Shown one piece after another: positions 7,611-14,634 of a stretch of 14,652 bases of DNA (positions are counted from its first letter, which is position 1; every line of letters begins with the position of its first letter). The stretch is from Acidobacteriota bacterium (GTDB lineage: Bacteria > Acidobacteriota > Terriglobia > Acidiferrales > UBA7541), in the NCBI GenBank assembly GCA_003224135.1, contig QHYO01000145.1, forward strand, positions 1-14,652, given 5' to 3'. The notes under the pieces are model-generated. The model made no database searches. It saw only the letters and a program-made list of their open reading frames with translations, and was not told the origin of the DNA. A program made the translations under genes and the position numbers.

Positions 7611-7647
7611 CGTTTTGCGTTGTGTCAATGTTTGCCGTTCCGCTTGT

Positions 7648-7669
7648 AGGGCCCGATTTATCGGGCCCT
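7648..7669 (+). terminator. Strong perfect hairpin after the small exported protein gene
   Basis: AGGGCCCGA (7648-7656), loop TTTA, and TCGGGCCCT (7661-7669): nine perfect GC-rich pairs starting 37 bp past the stop codon, followed by ctttgtct. The downstream T tract is weak, but the stem is very stable. It lies between convergent genes and may end transcription on the plus strand. Confidence 0.55.
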
Positions 7670-7678
7670 CTTTGTCTG

Positions 7679-7710
7679 CAGAGCAGCGGCGTCTTGACGT
7701 CGCTGTTCTG
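7679..7710. repeat. Second long hairpin, REP-like, between convergent genes
   Basis: CAGAGCAGCGGCGTC (7679-7693) pairs with GACGTCGCTGTTCTG (7696-7710): 15 pairs, two of them G-T, around a two-base centre. It follows the previous hairpin after 9 bp. The cGGCGTCttGACGtCG core resembles dispersed palindromes of acidobacterial genomes (inference). It may work with the first hairpin as a two-sided terminator for 7188-7610 and 7752-9107. Confidence 0.55.
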
Positions 7711-7751
7711 AACTCTCGAGAATCCATGCGGTCGCTTGAGACAGCGCGGAA

Positions 7752-9107
7752 TTATCCTAGACTCTCCGCCTGCACTCGAGCAACGCCGTGCGTCTTGTGA
7801 GGTTTTTCCGCGGCATAGCGATAAGGCCCAAGCCGCGTCATTAACCACGCCGCCAGCAACATCGCCGCAAAAAATCCTGCCAGCGGCACGGTATACGCCT
7901 TGGTGGAATCGAACCCAGCTCCCATCAGCAACGTTCCAAGCGCGCCCGCGAGTACAAACGCTCCAAACGCATAGCCATACGCAGTTCCAAACGCTTTCAA
8001 CCCGAAATAGCGGCTCAGCGAGTACGCGATGATGTCCCCCTCGGCTCCCATTCCGAGCCCGACCAGAAATGCTGCGACAAGCGCAGCTTTGCCGCCAGCT
8101 CCGAACATCAGCAAGCCGATTCCGACCGATGCTCCGCAGAAAAAGAAAACTGCAAGCCGGGGAGCAAAAAATCGATCGAGCAAGTAACCAGTTCCGACTC
8201 TCCCAATCAGCAGCGCAATCCCCCCAATTGAACTCGCCATCGCCGCGCCTTGCGCGCTGACACCACGGTCCGTCAGCAGTGCCGGCATGTGCAGCACGCA
8301 AGCGTGCACGCTTGCACCTGCCAGAAAGAATGACGAGATCAACAGCCAGAATGTTGAACTGTGCCACGTCTCGCGCCAGCTCAACCCTTCTTCGGCACTT
8401 CGCTCTGGCGCCGCACCTCGCGCCATTCCTTCTGCCGCAGGGATTCCGTCCGGCTGCAGGCCTTTCTCTTTGGGGTCGCCTCTTAAGAAGACGGCCGCGA
8501 TCGGCAGCGCAACAAGCAAAACGACCGAACCACAAAGTGCATAAGTGATCCGCCAGCCGAACACCGCGATGAGCCGCTGTATTGCTACGGGCATTGCAAT
8601 CGCGCCCAGCCCCATGCCCAGCATCATGAATCCAAGTGCTACTCCCCGGTGGCGATTGAACCAGTGCGAAACAACTACGCTGTGAGCAACTGGCGAAGTG
8701 CAGCCTGCCACCACGCCTAGCGCAGCGAAAAAAACGTAGAAGAATCCGATCTCCGCGCCCAGCATTTTGCTGGAAACCAAAATCAGCCCGAAAATTGCCG
8801 TCCCCGGCAGAATGACGTTTCGCGCACCGAAGCGGTCAATCAACCGCCCGGTGAACGGCGCGCACACAGCAGCAGTCAAGTTTTGCAAAGTGAATGCGAA
8901 TGAGATAGCAGCTCGCCCCGCATGAAAGTCTTGGCTGAGCGGCTTGAAAAACACTCCGAAAGAAAAGACTACAATAGGCCCGGCTCCGAGGCACAGAGCC
9001 AGCGCAGCCGTTGCCACTACCCACCAGCCGTAAAACACTCGCGTACGCTGATTTGTCAGACTGACTCCGCAGATTTGAGACGGACGAGACGAATTCCTTT
9101 GCGCCAT
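7752..9107 (-). CDS. MFS transporter, oxalate/formate antiporter or monocarboxylate-type
   Basis: 451 residues from the ATG at 9107, with twelve hydrophobic segments in two halves. The halves are split by a hydrophilic loop at ~210-250 (DPKEKGLQPDG... to the LSWRETW segment). The first half opens with RVFYGWWVVATAALALCLGAG and has the GRLIDRFGARNV loop (motif A-like, ~87-98) and SHWFNRHRGVALGFMMLGMG (~147-166). The second half has GRVGTGYLLDRF. WWVV at the first helix and WF..RRG.ALG are signatures of the OFA/monocarboxylate branch, whose members exchange oxalate, formate or other small carboxylates. The substrate cannot be read from sequence. The ATG has only a weak Shine-Dalgarno region (AGATAGG directly adjoins it), so a slightly different start is possible. 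No catabolic partner gene is adjacent, and it diverges from the transpeptidase gene. Confidence 0.88.
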   Translation of the reverse strand: MAQRNSSRPSQICGVSLTNQRTRVFYGWWVVATAALALCLGAGPIVVFSFGVFFKPLSQDFHAGRAAISFAFTLQNLTAAVCAPFTGRLIDRFGARNVILPGTAIFGLILVSSKMLGAEIGFFYVFFAALGVVAGCTSPVAHSVVVSHWFNRHRGVALGFMMLGMGLGAIAMPVAIQRLIAVFGWRITYALCGSVVLLVALPIAAVFLRGDPKEKGLQPDGIPAAEGMARGAAPERSAEEGLSWRETWHSSTFWLLISSFFLAGASVHACVLHMPALLTDRGVSAQGAAMASSIGGIALLIGRVGTGYLLDRFFAPRLAVFFFCGASVGIGLLMFGAGGKAALVAAFLVGLGMGAEGDIIAYSLSRYFGLKAFGTAYGYAFGAFVLAGALGTLLMGAGFDSTKAYTVPLAGFFAAMLLAAWLMTRLGPYRYAAEKPHKTHGVARVQAESLG

Positions 9108-9489
9108 CCTATCTCAGCCCCGCGGCCAACTCCAGCACGGTTCGATCATATATCCATGCGGCCAGGGCTGACAAAAAGTGCCTGTACCCTTGGCCAGCTG
9201 TTCAATCTAAAGCACATACTGTCGTACTAGACCGCTTTCCCTATTGCCCATAATACTTTCCTTTCGTAAACTACGTCTCATCCTGAGAGGCAGTGTATCG
9301 TTCCCGAACATCTGCTTTCCGGATTTGGCACTTAAGTCTCTTGTTTTGAGTCGGCTTCCTTTGGCTCTCAAGGTGCCTAAGTAAGACTGCAGGGATTTGC
9401 GGGCGCCATCTGCAAGTTGTGTTTTGTTGCGGATGTGAGCGAGTAAGCAAAGTCTCTTGCAAATTTTTTGAGTCAGAGGCAAACACCGC
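9108..9489. other. Divergent intergenic region between the MFS and transpeptidase genes
   Basis: 382 bp separate the two start codons. The only open frames here are short and lack coding character or a ribosome-binding site. I see no convincing sigma70 box pair, no strong hairpin and no RNA gene. It must hold the promoters of both flanking genes. A partial inverted match between ggcac near 9328 and ggtgcc near 9371 is too weak to call. Confidence 0.5.
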
Positions 9490-10596
9490 ATGTCACAAAC
9501 TCACCGGCTTGGAAAAACATCTCTCGCACTTTTCCTTGCCACGTGTTGCGTTTGCCCGGCTCCATCCGAGGCTGCTACGCCTGCCGCAAAGCCGCGCCCT
9601 ACGCGAACCTCGCGCCATCATCGGTACGTCCCGCGCGAAAAGGGCGTTGATCCCACGCTGGGAGACATTGCCACGAACGACGATCCCATCGTTCGCGCAG
9701 CTGCCATCGAAGCTCTCGGCCGCTACAACGGTTCCGTCGTCGCCGTCGATCCCAACACCGGTCGAATTCTAACTGTGGTCAATCAGAGGCTTGCTTACTC
9801 CGATGGTGCGATTCCATGCTCCACCATCAAGCCCACGATTGCTCTCGCTGCACTCGAAGAAAACGTAATCACACGCGACACCATGCTCAAAGTCGGCCGC
9901 CGCAAGTACATGAATCTCACCGACGCCATGGCCCATTCCAACAATCAATTCTTTGAAGAGCTGGGCCGCCGCATGGGTTTCGACACTGTTTCCCGCTACG
10001 GCCGCCTGCTCGGTTTGGGCGAACTCGCCGGATACAATTTGCAGGACGAGCATCCTGGTGCGTTCCCGATGGCTCCGCCTGCAAAAGGCGGCGTCGCCCG
10101 CATGTCCAGTTTTGGAGAAGGAATTCAGATGACGCCGTTCCAGTTGGCGTCCCTGGCCGCGGCTTTCGCCAACGGTGGCACTCTCTACTACTTGCAATAT
10201 CCCGAAGCCGGACAGGAAATCAGCGCCTTCGTTCCCCGTATCAAGCGTGAACTAAATATCGGCCCGCTGCTTCCTGAATTGCGCGAAGGAATGCTGGCCG
10301 CCGTTCTCTACGGCACCGGGAAGCGCAGCTTCGACGCCGGGGGCGACGAAATGCCCGCCGGGAAAACCGGCACCTGCTCCGATCAGCTTTCTCACGTCGG
10401 CTGGTTTCTCACGTATGCCGACGAAGCGCATCCCAAAATCGCCCTCGCCGTTTTGATTCGCGGCAACAGTTCGCGTATCAAAGGACCGCTCGCCGCAGGC
10501 GTGGCTGGCCATATCTATCGCCGCCTCCGCGAACAAAACTATTTCGTGCAAACCGGCAATCTCAAGATCGTTAGCTCGCTCTCCTCCGGCCAGTAG
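9490..10596 (+). CDS. Exported minimal penicillin-binding transpeptidase
   Basis: 368 residues. Residues 1-29 form a signal peptide (TSLALFLATCCVC, cleavage near SEA-ATP); there is no clear lipobox. A short basic, proline-rich spacer is followed by the transpeptidase domain at ~75-350. All three active-site motifs are present: S111-TIK (acyl-acceptor Ser and Lys), S150-N-N and K292-T-G. The FGEGIQMTPFQLASLAAAFANGG segment is typical of class B PBPs (FtsI/PbpA type). The N-terminal dimerisation domain and the usual TM anchor of class B PBPs are missing, so the protein is about half the usual length. It should bind beta-lactams. It could be a D,D-transpeptidase, a carboxypeptidase-like enzyme or a sensor. 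I recognise similar short proteins from Acidobacteria. The ATG follows AGAGG (~9474-9478) at a rather long spacing. Confidence 0.85.
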   Translation: MSQTHRLGKTSLALFLATCCVCPAPSEAATPAAKPRPTRTSRHHRYVPREKGVDPTLGDIATNDDPIVRAAAIEALGRYNGSVVAVDPNTGRILTVVNQRLAYSDGAIPCSTIKPTIALAALEENVITRDTMLKVGRRKYMNLTDAMAHSNNQFFEELGRRMGFDTVSRYGRLLGLGELAGYNLQDEHPGAFPMAPPAKGGVARMSSFGEGIQMTPFQLASLAAAFANGGTLYYLQYPEAGQEISAFVPRIKRELNIGPLLPELREGMLAAVLYGTGKRSFDAGGDEMPAGKTGTCSDQLSHVGWFLTYADEAHPKIALAVLIRGNSSRIKGPLAAGVAGHIYRRLREQNYFVQTGNLKIVSSLSSGQ

Positions 10597-10735
10597 ATCC
10601 GTCGACCATCCACCAGCGATTTCTTTGCCCGATTTCTTTTGCCATGGTTCCGCGCGCGCGCCTGCGCAGACAGGCCGAAGCGAGGAATACCTCTTCCAGC
10701 CTAGCGTTCAACTTTTTCTGATGGAAGGCCGTCGT

Positions 10736-12133
10736 TCAGTAAATGACTGGCAGTTTCGCGAAGTCCGGGGCCGCTTCTTCAGTCACGCGCAAAACCAGCA
10801 GCGTGCGATCATCATGCGGAGGAATGCCAACGCCGCTGAATTCGTCTGTGGCGCGAAGAATCGCTCCGGAAATATTTTCGACGCAGGTCTTTGCGGGAAG
10901 GGAACTGAGCAGGGCGGAAAGCCTCGCAAAGCCGAACTCTTCTTTCTTCGCATTTTCGGATTCCAATATTCCGTCCGAAGCAAAAATTACGGCATCGTCG
11001 GTCTGCAGATCGAGCGTGGTGACGGAATAATCCACTTCAGGGAAAAGTCCGAGAGGAATGCCGTCCACGGGAATTTGGATGATCTTCCCGTCGCGCAGCA
11101 ACAGCGGATGTGTTCCGCCGGCATTTGCAATCGTCAGCGTTCGGTCCGAAGCGTCGTAAACCGAAAATGTCAGCGCGATGAAACGTGCTTCGAGCCGCGC
11201 CGCATGCAAGCGCCTGTTCAGTATCGCCAGCATGTCCGCGGGAGCCAGTGTGTGCTCGACGGTATGTTCGCGAAGCATGCCGATGGCGAGTGAGCCATAA
11301 AGCGCCGCAGCCGTCCCTTTGCCGGAGACGTCACCAAGCGCCAGCCCCAGCCGCCCTTCGCCATAAGGCAGGAAGTCGTAGAAGTCGCCGCCCAATTCGC
11401 GCGCAGGGACATACGCGGCGGTTATATCGAGGCCCGGCACTTCGCGGGCTCCGCGCGGCAGCAGTTGCAATTGAATTTCGCGCGCCGTATCCAGATCGTC
11501 CTGCAAACGAAGTTGATTCTCGCGTGCGTCCTGGTAAAGGCGCGAGTTTTCAAGCGCGATTGCAATAAATGACCCCAATGCCATTAGCATGCGTTCGTGT
11601 TGTGCGGTGAACGCGGCATAGCGCTTACTCTCGAGATCCAGCACGCCAATGAGGCGGTCCTGAAGGAGAAGTGGAATCACAAGCTCCGAGCTGACCACTT
11701 CGCAGGTGTCGCAAGGGATGTAGCGAGGGTCCAAGCGAACGTCATCGAGACGAATCGGTTTGCGCGAAGCAGCGGCGTGCCCGGTGATTCCCTGATTCAG
11801 CTGAATGCGGAATCTTGAAGGAATGGAGCTTTCATAGTGCATTGCGAATACGCCTTCGAGAAGCTGCGTCTTTTCGTTCCACAGCATCACCGTGAAGACG
11901 TCATAGTTGACGATTTTTTTTACGCGCTCGGCGATACGGCCAAGCAGTTCTTCGCGATCGAGAATGGAAGTGAGTTCGCGGCTTACGTCGTAAAGCAGGC
12001 CAAGCGTTTTCGCCTGCTCCGGAAAAGCGGCAAGCAGCGACTGCGGAACGGGATCAGCTTCCCCTTGAGGAGGAAGAGCCGCGAGTTGAGAAAGCTCGTC
12101 CATGGTAGATAACGTGGAACCTGGCCAAGACAT
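10736..12133 (-). CDS. GAF-domain PP2C-type (RsbU/SpoIIE) serine phosphatase
   Basis: 465 residues from the ATG at 12133; GTG at 12238 (500 residues) and ATG at 12103 are alternatives. Residues ~45-200 are a GAF domain (LGLLYDVSRELTSILD, then NQGITGHAAAS, LVIPLLL..RLIGVLDLES). A helical linker, RENQLRLQDDLDTAREIQLQ, leads to the phosphatase domain at ~235-450. The metal-binding acidic residues are all present: GGDFYDF (D250), GDVSGKGTAAAL (D268), ASDGILE (D387) and HDDRTLLVLR (D441/D442). Such enzymes dephosphorylate anti-sigma-factor antagonists in partner-switching stress pathways, and the GAF domain would gate activity by a small ligand or partner. No STAS or anti-sigma kinase gene lies in the window. 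The GAF domain contains PCDTCEV (C141, C144), a CxxC not general for the family. Its upstream neighbour, 289 bp away on the same strand, is the second PD40 regulator. Confidence 0.9.
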   Translation of the reverse strand: MSWPGSTLSTMDELSQLAALPPQGEADPVPQSLLAAFPEQAKTLGLLYDVSRELTSILDREELLGRIAERVKKIVNYDVFTVMLWNEKTQLLEGVFAMHYESSIPSRFRIQLNQGITGHAAASRKPIRLDDVRLDPRYIPCDTCEVVSSELVIPLLLQDRLIGVLDLESKRYAAFTAQHERMLMALGSFIAIALENSRLYQDARENQLRLQDDLDTAREIQLQLLPRGAREVPGLDITAAYVPARELGGDFYDFLPYGEGRLGLALGDVSGKGTAAALYGSLAIGMLREHTVEHTLAPADMLAILNRRLHAARLEARFIALTFSVYDASDRTLTIANAGGTHPLLLRDGKIIQIPVDGIPLGLFPEVDYSVTTLDLQTDDAVIFASDGILESENAKKEEFGFARLSALLSSLPAKTCVENISGAILRATDEFSGVGIPPHDDRTLLVLRVTEEAAPDFAKLPVIY

Positions 12134-12238
12134 AGAATGCCCTATTCGTCTTTGATTCGCGAGAACCGAATTGGTTGTTTTAGAGTGTGGCCGCTCTTCG
12201 CCGACTTCCGGGTCCACTTCCAGAGGAGGCAAACCCAC

Positions 12239-12335
12239 AAATTCTTCCAGCAGAGTGCGTGCGTTTGGGACGCGAAGAAGTTCGCGCTCAAATTTTTTCG
12301 TAAGTAGTCAGCCGAATCTCGTGTTTGAACGGCAT
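12239..12335 (-). other. Protein-like reading upstream of the phosphatase, interrupted by a frame change
   Basis: On the minus strand an ATG at 12335 reads MPFKHEIRLTTYEKI and stops at 12288. The phosphatase frame is open from ~12305 without any ATG, GTG or TTG before the GTG at 12238, yet reads FERELLRVPNARTLLEEF and continues into the phosphatase frame. Dropping one A from the A6 run at 12293-12298 would join them into one frame through to the phosphatase. This could be a decayed or frame-shifted longer N-terminus, a sequence error, or chance. Confidence 0.3.
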
Positions 12336-12358
12336 CACGGTGGACTCTGCAACTTTTC

Positions 12359-12384
12359 GAGCCGAAGCGGCCGCCCTTTGGCTC
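12359..12384. repeat. Hairpin downstream of the second PD40 regulator
   Basis: GAGCCGAAG (12359-12367) pairs with CTTTGGCTC (12376-12384), eight Watson-Crick pairs and one G-T on the plus strand (A-C mismatch on the minus strand), around an 8-nt loop. No T run follows on either strand. It lies 38 bp after the regulator's stop, so a weak terminator is possible. Confidence 0.3.
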
Positions 12385-12422
12385 TAGCGGCGCGCGTGTT
12401 ACCGATAACCGGCCAACCGTTC

Positions 12423-14588
12423 CTAGTGCACCCAGTCGAGCGCGTAGATTTCTTCGCTACCGGTGTCTCGCAAGACCAGGGGGGAGTCATCCTCCGTGAG
12501 ACCAATCCACTTCCCCGCGATGCTCCATCCCAGGCGCTGGCGGCTCAGGCTCATGACCAACTCCAGTTTCCGGTCGTTGATCCGAACGCGGTACACGGCT
12601 GGCTCGGCGATATAGGGGTTGTTAAAGTAAATGTAACTCCCATCGTGGGACCAGTTCGGGAAAGCCGCAGGACTGCTTACCAATTCTGCCCACTTGTGAT
12701 TACTGAAGTCGAACAGCATCAGTTTCGGAGAATCTAGTGACATCGCCAAGATGTAGCGGCCGCACGGTGACCAATGGGGAGAGTACAAACCCTCAGAACC
12801 AGAAAGCGTTGAGACTTGGCGTGTCTTAAGATCGAGCATGTGGATGGCGGTGGAACCCGGAGCGCCACCTTCGAGCCATGGCACGCCTCCGAACACCAGC
12901 GAGTTTTGGTCCGGTGACCAGTTCGGGTCAGTCTCGTAGTGATTCCCTGACGTGAGCTGCTCAGGGCTACCTCCGTCTGCCGCAACCACGTGGATTTTGC
13001 TCGGTCTTCCAGGAATCAAGGCCGCAAAAGCAATTCGTTTCCCATCGGGAGACCAGCGAGGTAGGAAAGCTTGCGTCGGAAGTGAACTAAGCTGTAGCCG
13101 CTGGCTACCGTCCACCCTGCTTCGCCACAACACCCCTTGTGGATAGGAAACATAAGTAACCCACTCGCCGTCCTTGGAAACGTCCACATCCTGCGCAGAG
13201 ATTCCCCCCAAATAGGGCACGAACTGCCCTGACTTCCGTTCGAAGCGCACCAACTCGCCACGCCGCTGCTCGCCGATCACAAATAGTCTTTTGCCGTCAA
13301 CGCTTGAAACTGGCGACCGGAAGTCCATCGGTCCCGCCGTCAACTGTACAGGTTTGCCGTTCCCCTTCCCGAAGAGATCGGTTCTCTCTCGTAGCGCCCA
13401 GATGTCAGTGCTCCAGTTAAAGCTGGACTGAAAAACGTAGTATTCCCCATCCGGGGACCAATTGCCGCAGCAGTGGACACCCTTCCAACCGGGAAGCAAA
13501 GCGTGGGGCCGACCTCCGTCGGCTGATATCTCCTCAATGGAAGTCCATCCACCGGGATTGCCTACGGTGAATCGTAAGATGCTGCCACGGGGCGACCAAC
13601 GGGGCCACCTTACCTGACCGGACGCGGCGACGAGTTTTCGGGTCTCTGTACCGTCAGCATTGCACAGGTACAACTCGTGGCCTTTCGCGTATGCGATCCT
13701 TTGTCCGTTCGGCGACCATGCCGCGTCGCGCCCCACCACGTCACCCAGGCGACGATGTACTCCGCCGAGCGCCGGCAGAACCCAGAGAGGCATTTCCGAT
13801 TCCCCGGCAACGAAGGTTTGTAGCAACAGGTCAGAACGATTCGAAGCGATATCGGCCAGTTCAATGTTCTGTTCGAAGGGCGTGGGCACAGGGGAGGTCT
13901 CCCCGCCGGAGGCGGATGCCTGATTGAGCGTCGACCGCATTCCGCTATTTGCCGCCTCAGCGAAATAGAGCCTTAAACCGTCGGTGACGATAACGGGAAA
14001 CGCATCGAAGCGGAAGCTTTTGGCACGGCCGTCATTTGTAATCCGGATGTAGCCCGACACCTTGGGCTGCATCAATGGTCGCGTTAGCCAGTAAGAGAGA
14101 GCGGCGATCACGATGATCGCTGCAACACTCAGACCGAGTACCCAGTGGCTTCGCAGAGGCGGTTGGCGAACCGCCTCTCCAGCATTAGGCTGCTGTTGTA
14201 GGCGCACCCTTTGTGAGTCCCCTTGCAGGGCGGGCACAAGGCCCGCCCCGACGACTACCGGCGCGACGAATCGATATCCTCTCCGCGGCAGCGTCTCAAC
14301 GAACCTCGGGTTTTCCGCCGCGTCGCCGAGTACCTCGCGAATCTTGTTGATGGCTGTGTTTAAGTTGTGATCGACGTCGACAAAAGTGTCCGGCCACAGG
14401 CGCTTCTGCAACTCTTCCCGAGTCACGACTTCGCGGGGGCGCTCCAGCAGGATGGTCAAGACTTGGAAAGGTTGGCCGGCAAGTTTTAGCTTCGAACCAT
14501 TTTTGCGCAGTTCTCCCGCGCGAAGGTCAACCTCGAAAACGCCGAAACGAACGACCGCGGACGTGGTGGCTGGTTCTGCCACAGGCAT
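12423..14588 (-). CDS. Winged-helix DNA-binding / single TM / PD40 beta-propeller regulator (second copy)
   Basis: 721 residues from the ATG at 14588, preceded by GAGG four bases upstream. Residues ~12-108 are a Trans_reg_C winged helix (FGVFEVDL, GQPFQVLTILL, REELQKRLWPDTFVD, LPRRGYRF), with the same blocks as the first regulator. A TM segment lies at ~149-168 (WVLGLSVAAIIVIAALSYWL). The C-terminal part has beta-propeller blades: WSPNGQRIAY, WSPRGSILRF, WSPDGEYYVF, SVDGKRLFV, SKDGEWVTY, WSPDGKRIAF, WSPDQNSLVF, WSPCGRYILA and WSHDGSYIYF. A CadC-like one-component regulator with an outer sensing propeller is inferred. The linker at residues ~113-145 (GAGLVPALQG ... GEAVRQPP) is encoded by two palindromes of REP type rather than by family sequence. 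Outside the DNA-binding head the two paralogues are well diverged, so this is not a recent tandem duplication. Confidence 0.9.
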   Translation of the reverse strand: MPVAEPATTSAVVRFGVFEVDLRAGELRKNGSKLKLAGQPFQVLTILLERPREVVTREELQKRLWPDTFVDVDHNLNTAINKIREVLGDAAENPRFVETLPRRGYRFVAPVVVGAGLVPALQGDSQRVRLQQQPNAGEAVRQPPLRSHWVLGLSVAAIIVIAALSYWLTRPLMQPKVSGYIRITNDGRAKSFRFDAFPVIVTDGLRLYFAEAANSGMRSTLNQASASGGETSPVPTPFEQNIELADIASNRSDLLLQTFVAGESEMPLWVLPALGGVHRRLGDVVGRDAAWSPNGQRIAYAKGHELYLCNADGTETRKLVAASGQVRWPRWSPRGSILRFTVGNPGGWTSIEEISADGGRPHALLPGWKGVHCCGNWSPDGEYYVFQSSFNWSTDIWALRERTDLFGKGNGKPVQLTAGPMDFRSPVSSVDGKRLFVIGEQRRGELVRFERKSGQFVPYLGGISAQDVDVSKDGEWVTYVSYPQGVLWRSRVDGSQRLQLSSLPTQAFLPRWSPDGKRIAFAALIPGRPSKIHVVAADGGSPEQLTSGNHYETDPNWSPDQNSLVFGGVPWLEGGAPGSTAIHMLDLKTRQVSTLSGSEGLYSPHWSPCGRYILAMSLDSPKLMLFDFSNHKWAELVSSPAAFPNWSHDGSYIYFNNPYIAEPAVYRVRINDRKLELVMSLSRQRLGWSIAGKWIGLTEDDSPLVLRDTGSEEIYALDWVH
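14155..14250. repeat. REP-like double palindrome translated inside the second PD40 regulator
   Basis: Two perfect palindromes lie ~49 bp apart within the gene. One is AGAGGCGGTT (14155-14164), loop ggcg, AACCGCCTCT (14169-14178), ten pairs. The other is GGGCGGGC (14228-14235), loop acaag, GCCCGCCC (14241-14248), eight pairs. The span of 96 bp equals 32 codons and stays in frame. It encodes the GAGLVPALQG and GEAVRQPP strings that I know as translated REP sequence in soil-bacterial genomes. It falls exactly in the linker between the winged helix and the TM helix. True element ends are uncertain. Confidence 0.65.
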
Positions 14589-14606
14589 GGGGCCTCAAGT
14601 GGCGTC

Positions 14607-14634
14607 AGTCTAGCACCGTTCCCCGATTAAACAA
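14607..14634 (-). promoter_or_regulatory. Candidate promoter of the second PD40 regulator
   Basis: On the minus strand, TTGTTT (14634-14629) and TAGACT (14612-14607) are 16 bp apart, giving a very short leader of about 12-15 nt before the ATG at 14588. A 7-bp direct repeat, GCTAGAC on the minus strand, occurs at 14608-14614, overlapping the -10 box, and again at 14637-14643, just upstream of the -35 box. Confidence 0.3.

Noticed and set aside
7486..8535. Minus-strand open frame of 349 codons over the MFS gene and the small exported protein
   Set aside because: Arginine- and cysteine-rich shadow translation of the MFS gene; it also runs through the two intergenic hairpins.
9207..9491. Minus-strand frame of 94 codons in the MFS/transpeptidase gap
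   Set aside because: Very basic composition, no Shine-Dalgarno, and it reaches into the start of the transpeptidase gene; chance frame.
10649..10664. Alternating CG run in the transpeptidase/phosphatase gap, considered as a structural or regulatory element
   Set aside because: Short (about five CG steps) and without flanking symmetry; explained by base composition.
10625..11293. Plus-strand open frame of 222 codons antisense to the phosphatase
   Set aside because: It overlaps the conserved PP2C domain, shows no recognisable domain, and lacks a proper ribosome-binding site.
14228..14248. GC-rich hairpin considered as an internal transcription terminator
   Set aside because: It lies inside an intact reading frame with no T run; a REP-like insertion explains it better.
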